Shown here: piece after piece, positions 8,349 to 16,502 of the stretch
How positions within the stretch are numbered: position 1 is the stretch's first letter
Layout of the letters: each line of letters starts with the position of its first letter
DNA from: Myxococcales bacterium
GTDB taxonomy: Bacteria; Myxococcota; Polyangia; Polyangiales; Polyangiaceae
Assembly (NCBI GenBank): GCA_020430865.1
Contig: JAGQIY010001244.1
Span: forward strand, 1-16,502
DNA length: 16,502 nucleotides
Reading direction: 5' to 3'
Translations under genes and position numbers: made by a program
The notes under the pieces: generated by a model
What the model saw: only the letters and a program-made list of their open reading frames with translations
Told to the model about the DNA's origin: nothing
Database searches by the model: none

Positions 8349-9347
8349 ATGAAGTGGATGCGGGTTCTGACGTTGGCGGCGGTGGTCTGTGCTGGTCTGG
8401 GGCTCAGCGCCCGTGCATCGGCTACCACCGAGATCAAGATCGCAACCCTCGCCCCCAAGAACTCCGCGTGGGGGAAGTTCTTCGTCAAGCTGGACAAGAA
8501 GATCCGCCAGAAGACCGGCGACGAAGTCGGGCTGCGCGTCTACTACAACGGCGTCCAGGGCGATGAGGGCGCGATGGTGTCGAAGCTCAAGACCGGGCAG
8601 ATCGACGCTGCAGCGCTCACCTCGGTCGGACTCTCGCGCATCTACAAGAACGTGATGGTGCTGCAGCTGCCCGGTGTGCTCGACAGCTGGAAGCTCCTGG
8701 ACAAGGCGCGCAAGCAGATGCGCAAGGAGCTCGAGGGGGGCTTCGAGAAGGAGGGCTTCACGGTGGTCGGCTGGGGAGACCTGGGGCGCGTGCGCTTGAT
8801 GTCCAAGGGCTTTGCCGTGCGGAAACCGTCGGACATGCAGGGTAAGAAGCCGGTCGCCTGGCGCGACGAGCCGATGGCTCCGGTGATCTACGGCTTGATC
8901 GGTCAAGTCACGCCGACTCCCCTGGGGCCCACCGAGGTGCTCCCGAACCTGCGCTCGGGCGCGGTGAACGTGATCAGCGCACCTCCCCTGGCTGCGGAGC
9001 AGCTGCAGTGGACGCCCCAGCTCGATCACATCGGCGCGGACTCCACGGTCTGCGCGATCGGCGGCACCGTCATCCGCACCAAGACGCTGGAGAAGCTGCC
9101 CGAAGACACGCGCAAGCTGGTGCTGAAGCTACAGCGCAAGTACGGCAAGCGCGGCGCCAAGAAGATCCGCAAGCTGGACGACGCGGCCTATGCGCGGCTC
9201 GCCAGGAAGATGACCGTGGTGAAGCTCACCCAGGCCGAGCGCAGCGAGTGGGAGAAGCTGCTGCGCAAGGCCGTCACCAAGCTCGGCCAGGGAACTTTCC
9301 CCAAGGAACTGGTCGACAAGGTCGTGAAGATCTCCGGCAAGAAGTGA
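8349..9347 (+). CDS. Orphan TRAP-type (DctP-like) periplasmic solute-binding protein
   Basis: The 332-residue protein has a signal peptide (about 1-25, ending ASA|T). It then shows the DctP fold signature: TEIKIATLAPKNSAWG (27-42), a region around residue 65-90 ending KLKTGQIDAAALTS, and LGPTEVLPNLRSGAVNVISAPPLAAEQLQW (192-221). TRAP binding proteins deliver acids or other solutes to DctQ/DctM permeases, but no permease gene lies nearby. The segment where typical DctP proteins hold the substrate-carboxylate Arg (GxKxR) reads QGKKPVAWRDEP (164-175), so that residue is absent from its usual place. The C-terminal third is very Lys/Arg-rich. I use the ATG at 8349, which gives a clean signal peptide; the frame is open much further upstream without family resemblance, and an ATG at 8358 is an alternative. 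No clear Shine-Dalgarno. Confidence 0.85.
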   Translation: MKWMRVLTLAAVVCAGLGLSARASATTEIKIATLAPKNSAWGKFFVKLDKKIRQKTGDEVGLRVYYNGVQGDEGAMVSKLKTGQIDAAALTSVGLSRIYKNVMVLQLPGVLDSWKLLDKARKQMRKELEGGFEKEGFTVVGWGDLGRVRLMSKGFAVRKPSDMQGKKPVAWRDEPMAPVIYGLIGQVTPTPLGPTEVLPNLRSGAVNVISAPPLAAEQLQWTPQLDHIGADSTVCAIGGTVIRTKTLEKLPEDTRKLVLKLQRKYGKRGAKKIRKLDDAAYARLARKMTVVKLTQAERSEWEKLLRKAVTKLGQGTFPKELVDKVVKISGKK

Positions 9348-9374
9348 GCTCGAGCACGCAGCGGGTCAAGCCGG

Positions 9375-9755
9375 CTACTCGACCTGCGTTTCGTCGGAGT
9401 CGGCCTCGGGGATGTCCTCGGGCGGCTCGTCCTGGGAGGCTGCCTTGCTCATCACCTCGTCCGGCAGGGCGGAGTTCGGCTGCGGTGGGGCGTTCGAGGG
9501 CACCGGCGGTGGGACGTGACCTCGAGGATCACCGAGCCAGCGCGTCCGCAGGTGGGTGACGGTCTCCCACAGCTCGCTGCCCGCCTGGCTCGCGGCCTGG
9601 GTGCCGAGGATGGCTTTCGCGTGTTCGAGGCCCGTGTGCTCACCGAGCGGCACGTAGGTGAAGCCGAGCACCGCGAACAGCAGCACCACGGCTTCCACAC
9701 TCCGGCGTCCCAGGCTGCCGACCATCGGCGGCATGCTAGCCAGCCCGCTGCGCAT
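9375..9755 (-). CDS. Small single-TM protein with acidic Pro-rich C-terminus, unknown
   Basis: From the ATG at 9755 this encodes 126 residues. A short N-terminus with basic residues leads into one hydrophobic segment, EAVVLLFAVLGFTYVPL (about residues 25-41). A helical segment follows (about 42-75, containing SELWETVTHLRTRW). The last 50 residues are rich in Pro, Asp and Glu. This fits a membrane-anchored protein with an extracytoplasmic tail, or an uncleaved signal anchor. In-frame ATGs at 9734 and 9725 are possible starts, and no good Shine-Dalgarno distinguishes them. It is 55 bases downstream of the Cys-rich protein gene on the same strand and may be in its operon. I do not recognise the family. 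Confidence 0.55.
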   Translation of the reverse strand: MRSGLASMPPMVGSLGRRSVEAVVLLFAVLGFTYVPLGEHTGLEHAKAILGTQAASQAGSELWETVTHLRTRWLGDPRGHVPPPVPSNAPPQPNSALPDEVMSKAASQDEPPEDIPEADSDETQVE

Positions 9756-9810
9756 TGGGCGACTAATTGGCTCAACCGAGGCGGGCGCAGGGTTGGGGGT
9801 GAGGTCTGCT

Positions 9811-11201
9811 CTAGGGCTGACGAATGCGGTGAATGACGCTGGCCTCCCCGACGCCGGGAGCCGGTTGGTCGCGCACCACGAACACGTCGAGGGAGCTCGG
9901 CGTGAGCGATGTCTGGAAGGTGCAGCTCGTCTGCGGCGCCACGAACGGCGTGAGCACGTTGAGCCCGACTGCGTCACCGGGAGCGCGATTGTGGAGCAAC
10001 TGCCCCGTGACCTCCGTCAGGCTCGTCAGCGGCAGGAGCCCGCTCTGAGTGAGGAACTGGTCCATCTCACCGGTGCCACCGCTGAGGGTGATGACGACGC
10101 CCCCTCCCTGAGTGAAGGAGTCGATGGACGCCTGGAGCGTCGCGCCCGCCGTCGCGAGCTCCCCGGTCGGCGCCGTTGTCTGATCGTAGACCAGCAACAC
10201 CTGCGCGGTGGCGACGTTCAGCTGCGACGGCAGCTGCGTGTAGTCGCTGACGCTGGTCAGCGTGAGCGCGCGCCCCGAGTTGGTCTGCGCGTCCGCCACG
10301 ACCTGTGCGACGTCGTTCTTGTGGGCGGCGGTCGCGTACTGGTCCCAGCCGAGCACCGTCACACCGCTGAATCCCGGAGGCAACGTCACCGCGTTCGTGA
10401 ACAGCAGCTGCTGCATCGAGTCCGTGGGGTGAACGTCCAGGTCCATGCACATCGCGATCACGTGACCCACGCGTGAGCCGACGCAGGCCCCGGCTTGGCA
10501 AACTCGGGTCACGCAGCGCTTGCCGCAGGCGCCGCAGTTGTCGGGGTCCGTCTGCCTGTCGACACAGGTACCGCTGCAATCGTCCAGCGGCGGCGCACAC
10601 AGCGGAACGCAGGCGAAGCCACCGTCGACGGCGGCGCACACGGGCTCCGCGGTCGTGCAGGAGGTGAAGCAGTCACCGCAGCGCGCTGGTGTGTCGAAGG
10701 GAGGCACACAGGCGTCGGCCGCATCGGGAGCAGCATCGCTCGCGTCGGTCGAGGCATCGCTCGCGTCGGTCGAGGCATCGCTCGCGTCGGTCGAGGCGTC
10801 GCTCGCGTCGGTCGAGGCATCGCTCGCGTCGGTCGAAGCATCGCTCGCGTCGGTCGAAGCGTCAGTCGAGGCATCGCCACCACCATCGGCCGCTGCGTCG
10901 GTGCCGCCATCCGCTGCGGCGTCGCTGCCCCCGTCGAGGCTGGCGTCGCTGCCACCATCGACGCTCGCGTCGGCTCCGCAGACGCCAGCGACACACTGCA
11001 CTCCCGAAGCACAGGCGTTTCCGCAGGAGCCGCAGTTCGCTGCATCGGAGCCGAGGTCGAGGCACTCTCCGTTGCACTCGGTGAGCCCGCCCCGACAATC
11101 GCCACCGACGATACCCGAAGAGCTACAGGCAAGCGGCAGCGCCGCCGCGAGCGTGCATGCGAGGAACAGATGCCGAAGGAACCGGAGGTTGCGTGCGGTG
11201 T

Positions 11202-11205
<4 letters not shown>
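9811..11205 (-). CDS. Secreted Cys-rich protein with Asp/Ala/Ser/Thr repeat linker, putative lipoprotein
   Basis: The 464-residue protein starts with a signal peptide (about 1-26); Cys27 followed by SSS looks like a lipidation site, though PLAC is an imperfect lipobox. Module 1 (37-76) has eight cysteines, including DAANCGSCGNAC, a pattern common in secreted myxobacterial proteins. Residues 77-172 are a low-complexity linker with DGG and DASTDAS repeats, encoded by 21-bp tandem repeats. Module 2 (about 173-249) repeats the Cys pattern (DPDNCGACGKRC). The C-terminal domain (250-464) opens HVIAMCMDLD and has alternating hydrophobic strands with GGGVVITLSGGTG (about 362-374); I cannot assign it. 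The GTG start overlaps the ompA stop (GTGA), and AGGGAGGT lies five bases upstream, giving firm support for this start and for coupling with the OmpA-like gene. Confidence 0.8.
10733..10858. repeat. Coding tandem repeat, six copies of a 21-bp unit
   Basis: Six head-to-tail 21-base units (10733, 10754, 10775, 10796, 10817 and 10838) differ at only one or two positions: a G for A in unit 4 and A for G at the last base of units 5 and 6. On the minus strand they encode the seven-residue unit DASTDAS within the linker of the Cys-rich protein. A 21-base unit keeps the frame whatever the copy number. Degenerate copies continue towards 10880. Confidence 0.95.
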
Positions 11206-12710
<1,505 letters not shown>

Positions 12711-12716
12711 GTGTTT

Positions 12717-12720
12717 CTCC
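12717..12720 (-). promoter_or_regulatory. Shine-Dalgarno deciding the OmpA-like start
   Basis: GGAG on the minus strand, spaced by AAACAC from the GTG at 12710. Because its first G is the last base of the alternative TTG codon at 12722-12720, only the GTG can use it. Confidence 0.65.
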
Positions 12721-12737
12721 AAGATAACGTGGTACCA

Positions 12738-12786
12738 GATCGGCCAGGCTTCAGAAGTCTTAATGGCTTCGGGTGCCAGGCCGACC
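12738..12786. other. Long inverted repeat between fdx and the OmpA-like gene
   Basis: GATCGGCCAGGC (12738-12749) pairs with GCCAGGCCGACC (12775-12786) over 12 positions. In the minus-strand transcript there is one mismatch (U-U) and one G-U pair. The 25-base loop contains a further 4-bp pair, GAAG (12754-12757) with CTTC (12767-12770). It lies 56 bases after the fdx stop and 28 bases before the OmpA-like start. It could end the isc transcript or structure the ompA leader. There is no clean T-run after it on either strand. I see no convincing -10/-35 pair in the rest of 12711-12842. Confidence 0.4.
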
Positions 12787-12842
12787 GCGCACGACGCGTG
12801 TGCCGGTATTTCCTGCTGATCCGGAAGGACCTAATTTATCGG

Positions 12843-13220
12843 CTACTTGGCGGGCGGACTGCCTCTGAGTGACAGCTCGGGCGGCCGTGGCTCGTTTGGG
12901 TGCTCGTTGTAGAAGGCCTCGAGGCTCTCCTGGCTGATGCGCACGGCGACCAGCCCGTCGCGTTCGATCTTCGCCTGGCAGCCGAGGCGTGACGTCATGC
13001 GCACGTCGAACGCCTTGTCGAGGATGTCCTCCTCGTCTTCTTCCGCCTCGCTCAGCAAGTTCGCGCCCTCTTCCACGTACACGTGACAGGTGGAGCAAGC
13101 GCACACGCCACCACAAGCGTCGCCCTCGGGCGCATGAACCTGTTTCGAAGCCTGCAGGATGCTGGTGCCGACGGGCACTTCCACCTCCAGGTCCTGATCG
13201 ATGAATCGCACCTTTGCCAT
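12843..13220 (-). CDS. fdx: ISC-type [2Fe-2S] ferredoxin
   Basis: The 125-residue protein is the adrenodoxin-like ferredoxin of the ISC system, thought to supply electrons for cluster assembly on IscU. The cluster ligands are Cys36, Cys42 and Cys45 (CGGVCACSTC) and Cys81 (LGCQ), the C-x5-C-x2-C...C pattern of this class; Cys40 is an additional cysteine inside the loop. The acidic stretch EAEEDEEDILD (58-68) before the last ligand is typical. The C-terminal tail past about residue 108 (PNEPRPPEL and on) is somewhat longer than in E. coli Fdx. The ATG at 13220 lies six bases after the hscA stop, so it is the last gene of the visible ISC operon. The ribosome site is weak and may rely on coupling. 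Confidence 0.95.
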   Translation of the reverse strand: MAKVRFIDQDLEVEVPVGTSILQASKQVHAPEGDACGGVCACSTCHVYVEEGANLLSEAEEDEEDILDKAFDVRMTSRLGCQAKIERDGLVAVRISQESLEAFYNEHPNEPRPPELSLRGSPPAK

Positions 13221-13226
13221 GTGTCG

Positions 13227-15230
13227 TTAGCCCTTGGGCTCCTCCAAGCTGACTGCCACGCCGCCTCGCGCCTGCTCTTGCGCGCGCGCCTGCTCCCTGG
13301 CCTTTGCCGCGCTCTCCTCGAGGTGAGCTTCGATGCCGCGGGCCTTCTCCACGCGCTTCTCCACGTCCCCCACCTGCTTCCCGAGCGTTGCCGCACGGAT
13401 CGCTCGATCCATGCGACGCCCGGCCCAGTCGTGGGTCACGTCTTCCAGGCTGTCGATGGCGAGCTGGATCGAGCTCGCCTTCCTGGCGCTCCCGATCGCC
13501 TGCTCGAGATCGTCCACCGCCTGCTGAACCTTGGCTCGTTCCGCGTCGCTCAGCAGATCGACGTCGGAGTCGAGCGCCTTCTGGGTAGCGTGGAGGATGC
13601 GTTGACCTTCGACCCGCGCGTCCGCCAGGCGCCGTGCCTCCAGATCCTCTTCTCCGTGATCGAGCGCATCGAGCAGCATGTCTTCCACCTGCTCGTCGGT
13701 GAGACCGTAGCTCGGCTTCACCTCCACGGTCTGCTCGATGCCGGTGGTCAGCTCCTGGGCGTGCACCTCGAGCAGGCCGTCGGCGTCGACGTGAAACTCC
13801 ACCTCCAGGCGCGCCATCCCGGCGGGCATCGGCGGGATCCCCTTCAAGGTGAAGCGCGCCAGCGAGCGACAGTCCTCCGCCAGCTCGCGCTCGCCCTGCA
13901 CCACGTGCACTTCGAAGCCCGTCTGATTGTCGGCGAAGGTGGTGAAGGTGCTGCGCGCCCCCACTGGGATGGTGGTGTTGCGCGGCAGGATCTTGTCTAC
14001 GCCTCCACCCATCGTCTCGATCCCCAGGGAAAGGGGCAACACATCGAGCAGGAGCACCTCGTCGCTGGCGTTCGCGAGCAGGTCCGCCTGCACGGCCGCG
14101 CCGTAGGCCACCACCAGGTCGGGGTCGATGTCGCCGAGAGGCTCCTTGTGGAACACTTCAGCGACGAACTGCTTCACCCTTGGCACCCGCGTGGAGCCGC
14201 CGACCAGGATCACTCCGTCGACCTCGTGCGCCTCGAGCGAAGCGTCGCGCAGCGCGCGGCGGCAGCTCCTGCCCGTGCGCACCAGGAGCGGGTCGATCAG
14301 CTGTTCGAAATGCGCTCGGGTCACGCGATGCTCGGTGCTCTCGCCGCCCCTCCTGGGCAGCTCCAGCAGCACCTCGTCGCGCTCCGTCAGCGCGTGCTTG
14401 GCCTTGCGCGCGGTCTCCAGCGCGAGGCTCACGATCTCCAGTGGCGCCGTGGTGTTTCCCTCGGGATCCAGCTCGAAGCCCATGGCCGGGAGCAGCTCGT
14501 GCGCCAGCGCCCGGTCCATGTCGTCACCCCCGAGCGCGCTGTCACCGCCGGTGCTCATGACCTGGAAGATGCCGTCTTCGAGGCGCAGGATCGTCACGTC
14601 GAAGGTGCCGCCGCCCAGGTCGAACACCGCGAACACGCCGTTCTGCTGCTTCTCGAGACCGTAGGCCAGGGCGGCTGCGGTGGGCTCGTTCAGGAGCCTC
14701 AACACCTCGAGCCCGGCGAGCTTCCCGGCGTCCTTCGTCGCCTGGCGCTGAGCGTCGTCGAAGTACGCCGGCACCGTGATCACCGCGCCGCCGACCGCGT
14801 TCAGCTGCTCGACGGCGCTCTGCTTGAGGCTCCTCAGGATCTCCGCGCTGACCTCGACCGGCGTGCGGCTGCCGTCGCTGCCCAGATCGAAGCGCACGAC
14901 GCGGCCCTCGGCTTCGCTCTCCGGTGCCTTGAATCGATAGGCACCGAGGGTCTTCGTCTGTGGGTCGTCCGCCGCCCGCCCCATGAAGCGCTTGACGCTG
15001 ATGATGGTCCGCTCGGGGTCTCGCGTCGCGTAGCTCGCGGCGTTGCGCCCGACGACGACGTTTCCCCGCGGACCATAGTGGACCACGCTGGGCAAGAGCG
15101 CCGTGCCGTCGCAGTTGACCAGCGCGACCGGCCGCCCATCGCGCACGTGAGCGACCACGGAGTTGGTGGTCCCCAGATCGATGCCGATGGCCTTGGGCGG
15201 CGCCTTGGGGTCGAAGATGTCCAGTAGCAT
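13227..15230 (-). CDS. hscA: Fe-S assembly chaperone HscA (Hsp70 family)
   Basis: HscA is the specialised Hsp70 that, with HscB, acts on IscU to promote cluster transfer. The ATPase domain shows GIDLGTTNS (16-24), [19 protein letters not shown] (151-169), [11 protein letters not shown] (181-191) and FDLGGGTFD (203-211). The linker region has [10 protein letters not shown], followed by the substrate-binding domain. It ends with a charged, Ala/Gln-rich helical tail (about 620-667, [19 protein letters not shown]). At 667 residues it is longer than E. coli HscA (616). The short start [18 protein letters not shown] matches the HscA type rather than DnaK. The ATG shares one base with the hscB stop (TAATG), a standard coupling arrangement. 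Context, between hscB and fdx, makes HscA rather than DnaK very likely. Confidence 0.95.
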   Translation of the reverse strand: MLLDIFDPKAPPKAIGIDLGTTNSVVAHVRDGRPVALVNCDGTALLPSVVHYGPRGNVVVGRNAASYATRDPERTIISVKRFMGRAADDPQTKTLGAYRFKAPESEAEGRVVRFDLGSDGSRTPVEVSAEILRSLKQSAVEQLNAVGGAVITVPAYFDDAQRQATKDAGKLAGLEVLRLLNEPTAAALAYGLEKQQNGVFAVFDLGGGTFDVTILRLEDGIFQVMSTGGDSALGGDDMDRALAHELLPAMGFELDPEGNTTAPLEIVSLALETARKAKHALTERDEVLLELPRRGGESTEHRVTRAHFEQLIDPLLVRTGRSCRRALRDASLEAHEVDGVILVGGSTRVPRVKQFVAEVFHKEPLGDIDPDLVVAYGAAVQADLLANASDEVLLLDVLPLSLGIETMGGGVDKILPRNTTIPVGARSTFTTFADNQTGFEVHVVQGERELAEDCRSLARFTLKGIPPMPAGMARLEVEFHVDADGLLEVHAQELTTGIEQTVEVKPSYGLTDEQVEDMLLDALDHGEEDLEARRLADARVEGQRILHATQKALDSDVDLLSDAERAKVQQAVDDLEQAIGSARKASSIQLAIDSLEDVTHDWAGRRMDRAIRAATLGKQVGDVEKRVEKARGIEAHLEESAAKAREQARAQEQARGGVAVSLEEPKG

Positions 15231-15820
15231 TACTCTAGCTCGTCCAGTATGGCGCTCGCCTCATCGAGGAAGCGCCGGAAGTAGCGCAGCTTGCCCAGCT
15301 CCCTGAGCAGCTGTTCGCGGTCGGTCTCGCTGACCTTTCCTGGCGCCTCGCCCCCTGATCCCGCCGCAGCTGATCCCGCGCCTGGTTCGGTCCTCGGGGG
15401 GGAGAGAGCAGCGAACCGACGGGTCAGCTCCGTCAGCACCTCGCGCTGCCGCGCGGTAATAGATGCTGCGAGCTTCTCGACCTGGTCCAGGTCCTTCGCG
15501 CGGCGCGCGTCACCCAGGGCCTCTCGCTGCTCCATCATCTCCATCAGCAGCATCGGATCCGCCTTGGGTTCCGTGGCTTCACTGCGCTCGATGCCCAGCA
15601 CCTCACACAGCGCCTCGGCGCGCTGAATCGGATCCCTGAGCCTGCGCCAGGCCTCGTTCACCTCGATGGCCTTGCCGAGAGCCTGGCGGCGCTCACCGGC
15701 AGGTGCCCCGACGTAGCGATCCGGGTGCAGCACCCTGGACAGGTCACGGTGACGCGCCTCGAGTGCCTTCAGGTCGAGATCGAAGCTCGGCGCGATGTCG
15801 AAAATCTGGAAAGGGTTCAT
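15230..15820 (-). CDS. hscB: J-domain co-chaperone HscB
   Basis: HscB stimulates the HscA ATPase and brings IscU to it. The J domain occupies about residues 1-75 and has the essential HPD motif at 32-34. The rest of the protein forms the HSCB C-terminal three-helix domain that contacts IscU ([16 protein letters not shown] at 87-102 is the recognisable helix). A Gly/Ala/Ser/Pro-rich insertion (about 141-162) splits that C-terminal domain before its last helices, making the 196-residue protein longer than E. coli HscB (171). The ATG at 15820 is preceded by ACACC rather than a good Shine-Dalgarno; the only G-rich stretch lies inside the hairpin immediately upstream. The stop overlaps hscA. Confidence 0.93.
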   Translation of the reverse strand: MNPFQIFDIAPSFDLDLKALEARHRDLSRVLHPDRYVGAPAGERRQALGKAIEVNEAWRRLRDPIQRAEALCEVLGIERSEATEPKADPMLLMEMMEQREALGDARRAKDLDQVEKLAASITARQREVLTELTRRFAALSPPRTEPGAGSAAAGSGGEAPGKVSETDREQLLRELGKLRYFRRFLDEASAILDELE

Positions 15821-15830
15821 GGTGTGAAGA

Positions 15831-15858
15831 CGCCCCGATTCCCTGAGGAACCGAGGCG
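15831..15858 (-). promoter_or_regulatory. 12-bp RNA hairpin between iscA and hscB
   Basis: In the minus-strand transcript CGCCTCGGTTCC (15858-15847) pairs along its full length with GGAATCGGGGCG (15842-15831) around the tetraloop TCAG. Two of the twelve pairs are G-U, which pair in this transcript but would be A-C mismatches in the opposite one, so the structure belongs to the isc message. It ends ten bases before the hscB ATG, with TCTTCACACC between. It could be an attenuator or weak terminator, a processing or stability element setting the ratio of iscUA to hscBA-fdx, or a block on hscB translation. Confidence 0.6.
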
Positions 15859-15885
15859 ACCATCCAGCGGATTCTCGGGCTTGGT

Positions 15886-16290
15886 TCAGCGAACCGTGAA
15901 GGAGTGCCCACAGCCGCAGCGCGAGGCCTCTTGAGGATTCTTGAACTTGAAGCCCTGGAACATGAGCGTGCGCTCGTAGTCGAGCACGGAGCCCATCAGG
16001 TAGATCATGCTCTTCTTGTCGACGTAGAAGCGCACGCCGTCGACCTCCAGCACGCGATCGCGGTCGCGCGGAGGATCGTCGGAGAACTCGATCACGTAGC
16101 TGAAGCCGGAGCAGCCTCCGCCCTTGATGCCGAGACGGATGGCAGCGTCCGGTGTCCCGCGCGTTGCGAGCTTCTGCCGGGCGAAGTCAGCGGCTTCGCT
16201 GGTGATGGTCAAGGCGCGAGACAGGTCAGGCTGTGAAGCCTGAGGCGCGGTCTCTGGACCACTCGAGGTGGCGACTGCAGCTTCCGTCAT
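15886..16290 (-). CDS. iscA: A-type Fe-S carrier protein IscA
   Basis: IscA is an A-type carrier that binds iron or Fe-S clusters and passes them to target proteins. The three conserved cysteines are all present: Cys60 in GGGCSGFSY (57-65), and Cys125 and Cys127 in RCGCGHSF (124-131). The order behind iscU and before hscB identifies it as IscA rather than ErpA or SufA. An N-terminal extension of about 25 Ala/Ser/Pro/Thr-rich residues precedes the conserved domain that begins near LTITSEAA (27-34). The ATG at 16290 lies two bases after the iscU stop, so the two are coupled. The 134-residue length is about 27 more than E. coli IscA. Confidence 0.93.
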   Translation of the reverse strand: MTEAAVATSSGPETAPQASQPDLSRALTITSEAADFARQKLATRGTPDAAIRLGIKGGGCSGFSYVIEFSDDPPRDRDRVLEVDGVRFYVDKKSMIYLMGSVLDYERTLMFQGFKFKNPQEASRCGCGHSFTVR

Positions 16291-16292
16291 GG

Positions 16293-16502
16293 TCAGCTCT
16301 CGAGCGCTGCCTTCTGGGCGCGCTTCTTCTTGAAGTCCTCGATGGCGCTCTTGATGGCGTCCTCCGCCAGGACCGAGCAGTGGATCTTCACCGGGGGCAG
16401 GTTCAGCTCCTCGGCGATCTGGCTGTTCTTCAGCGCGTAGGCCTCATCGATGGTCTTGCCCTTGATCCACTCGGTGGCCAGGGAAGAAGACGCGATGGCC
16501 GA
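16293..16502 (-). CDS. iscU: Fe-S cluster scaffold IscU, C-terminal fragment
   Basis: Only the last 69 residues and the TGA stop are in the window; the gene continues beyond the right edge. Translated on the minus strand from base 16502, the fragment begins SAIASSSLATEWIKGK, a signature IscU stretch that follows the second ligand cysteine. LPPVKIHC (visible residues 35-42) contains the LPPVK motif that HscA recognises in characterised systems and the third cluster-ligand cysteine. AEDAIKSAIEDFKKKR closes the domain, with a short Ala-rich tail. IscU is the scaffold on which [2Fe-2S] clusters are built from IscS sulfur; iscS and a regulator such as iscR would be expected further upstream but are not visible. 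Confidence 0.95.
   Translation of the reverse strand, partial: SAIASSSLATEWIKGKTIDEAYALKNSQIAEELNLPPVKIHCSVLAEDAIKSAIEDFKKKRAQKAALES

Noticed and set aside
9773..9795. CAACC/GGTTG hairpin downstream of the Cys-rich protein gene
   Set aside because: Five pairs with a 13-base loop and no T-run; too weak to call a terminator.
10733..10858. Possible CRISPR array
   Set aside because: The 21-bp units are contiguous with no spacers and encode an in-frame seven-residue repeat.
12720..12722. TTG as start of the OmpA-like gene
   Set aside because: It has no ribosome site of its own and overlaps the GGAG that is well placed for the GTG at 12710.
13083..15227. A 714-codon open frame on the plus strand opposite hscA and fdx
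   Set aside because: It is the mirror of hscA/fdx in high-GC DNA; the translation is His/Arg/Val/Leu-rich with no domain, while the minus strand gives clear Hsp70 and ferredoxin motifs.

Overview
The window reads as chromosomal DNA of a high-GC myxobacterium or close relative (Myxococcota, probably Polyangia-like). The pointers are the strong G/C third-position bias, a secreted protein with the Cys-rich modules and Asp/Ala/Ser low-complexity linkers common in these bacteria, an OmpA protein with thrombospondin type 3 repeats, and a complete HscA/HscB-type ISC operon. The taxonomic placement is inference from gene content. I see no tRNA, rRNA, insertion sequence, integrase, phage gene or CRISPR array.

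Plus-strand left half. The window opens inside the 3' end of a class III adenylate/guanylate cyclase gene (1-312). A 310-base gap with small repeats and dyads follows, then a secreted outer-membrane beta-barrel protein (623-1720). A SixA-like phosphohistidine phosphatase (1821-2288, minus) converges on it. Diverging from sixA is a central-glycolysis cluster: gap (2623-3639), pgk (3701-4906), tpiA (4909-5691), secG (5818-6378) and a GT-C type membrane glycosyltransferase (6385-7857). The sixA-gap divergent region carries a sigma70-like promoter candidate whose -35 overlaps a perfect palindrome. Part of that palindrome recurs inverted about 80 bases upstream.

Middle. A small minus-strand membrane protein (7902-8189) converges on the glycosyltransferase gene. 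Diverging from it is an orphan TRAP/DctP-like periplasmic binding protein (8349-9347), with no DctQ/DctM permease in view.

Minus-strand right half. In transcription order, right to left, the ISC iron-sulfur assembly operon has iscU (3' end only), iscA, hscB, hscA and fdx. IscU supplies the scaffold, IscA is an A-type carrier, HscB/HscA are the dedicated co-chaperone and chaperone, and Fdx donates electrons. The visible IscU fragment carries the LPPVK site that HscA recognises in other bacteria. A strong 12-bp RNA-type hairpin lies between iscA and hscB. Downstream come an OmpA/TSP3 envelope protein, a translationally coupled Cys-rich secreted protein with a 21-bp tandem repeat, and a small single-TM protein.

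Most genes are recognisable housekeeping or envelope functions, and I find no convincing wholly new multi-gene system. The most interesting signals are the iscA-hscB hairpin, the palindrome arrangement in front of gap, the very long charged tail on SecG, the divergent orphan DctP protein, and the repeat-bearing envelope proteins.
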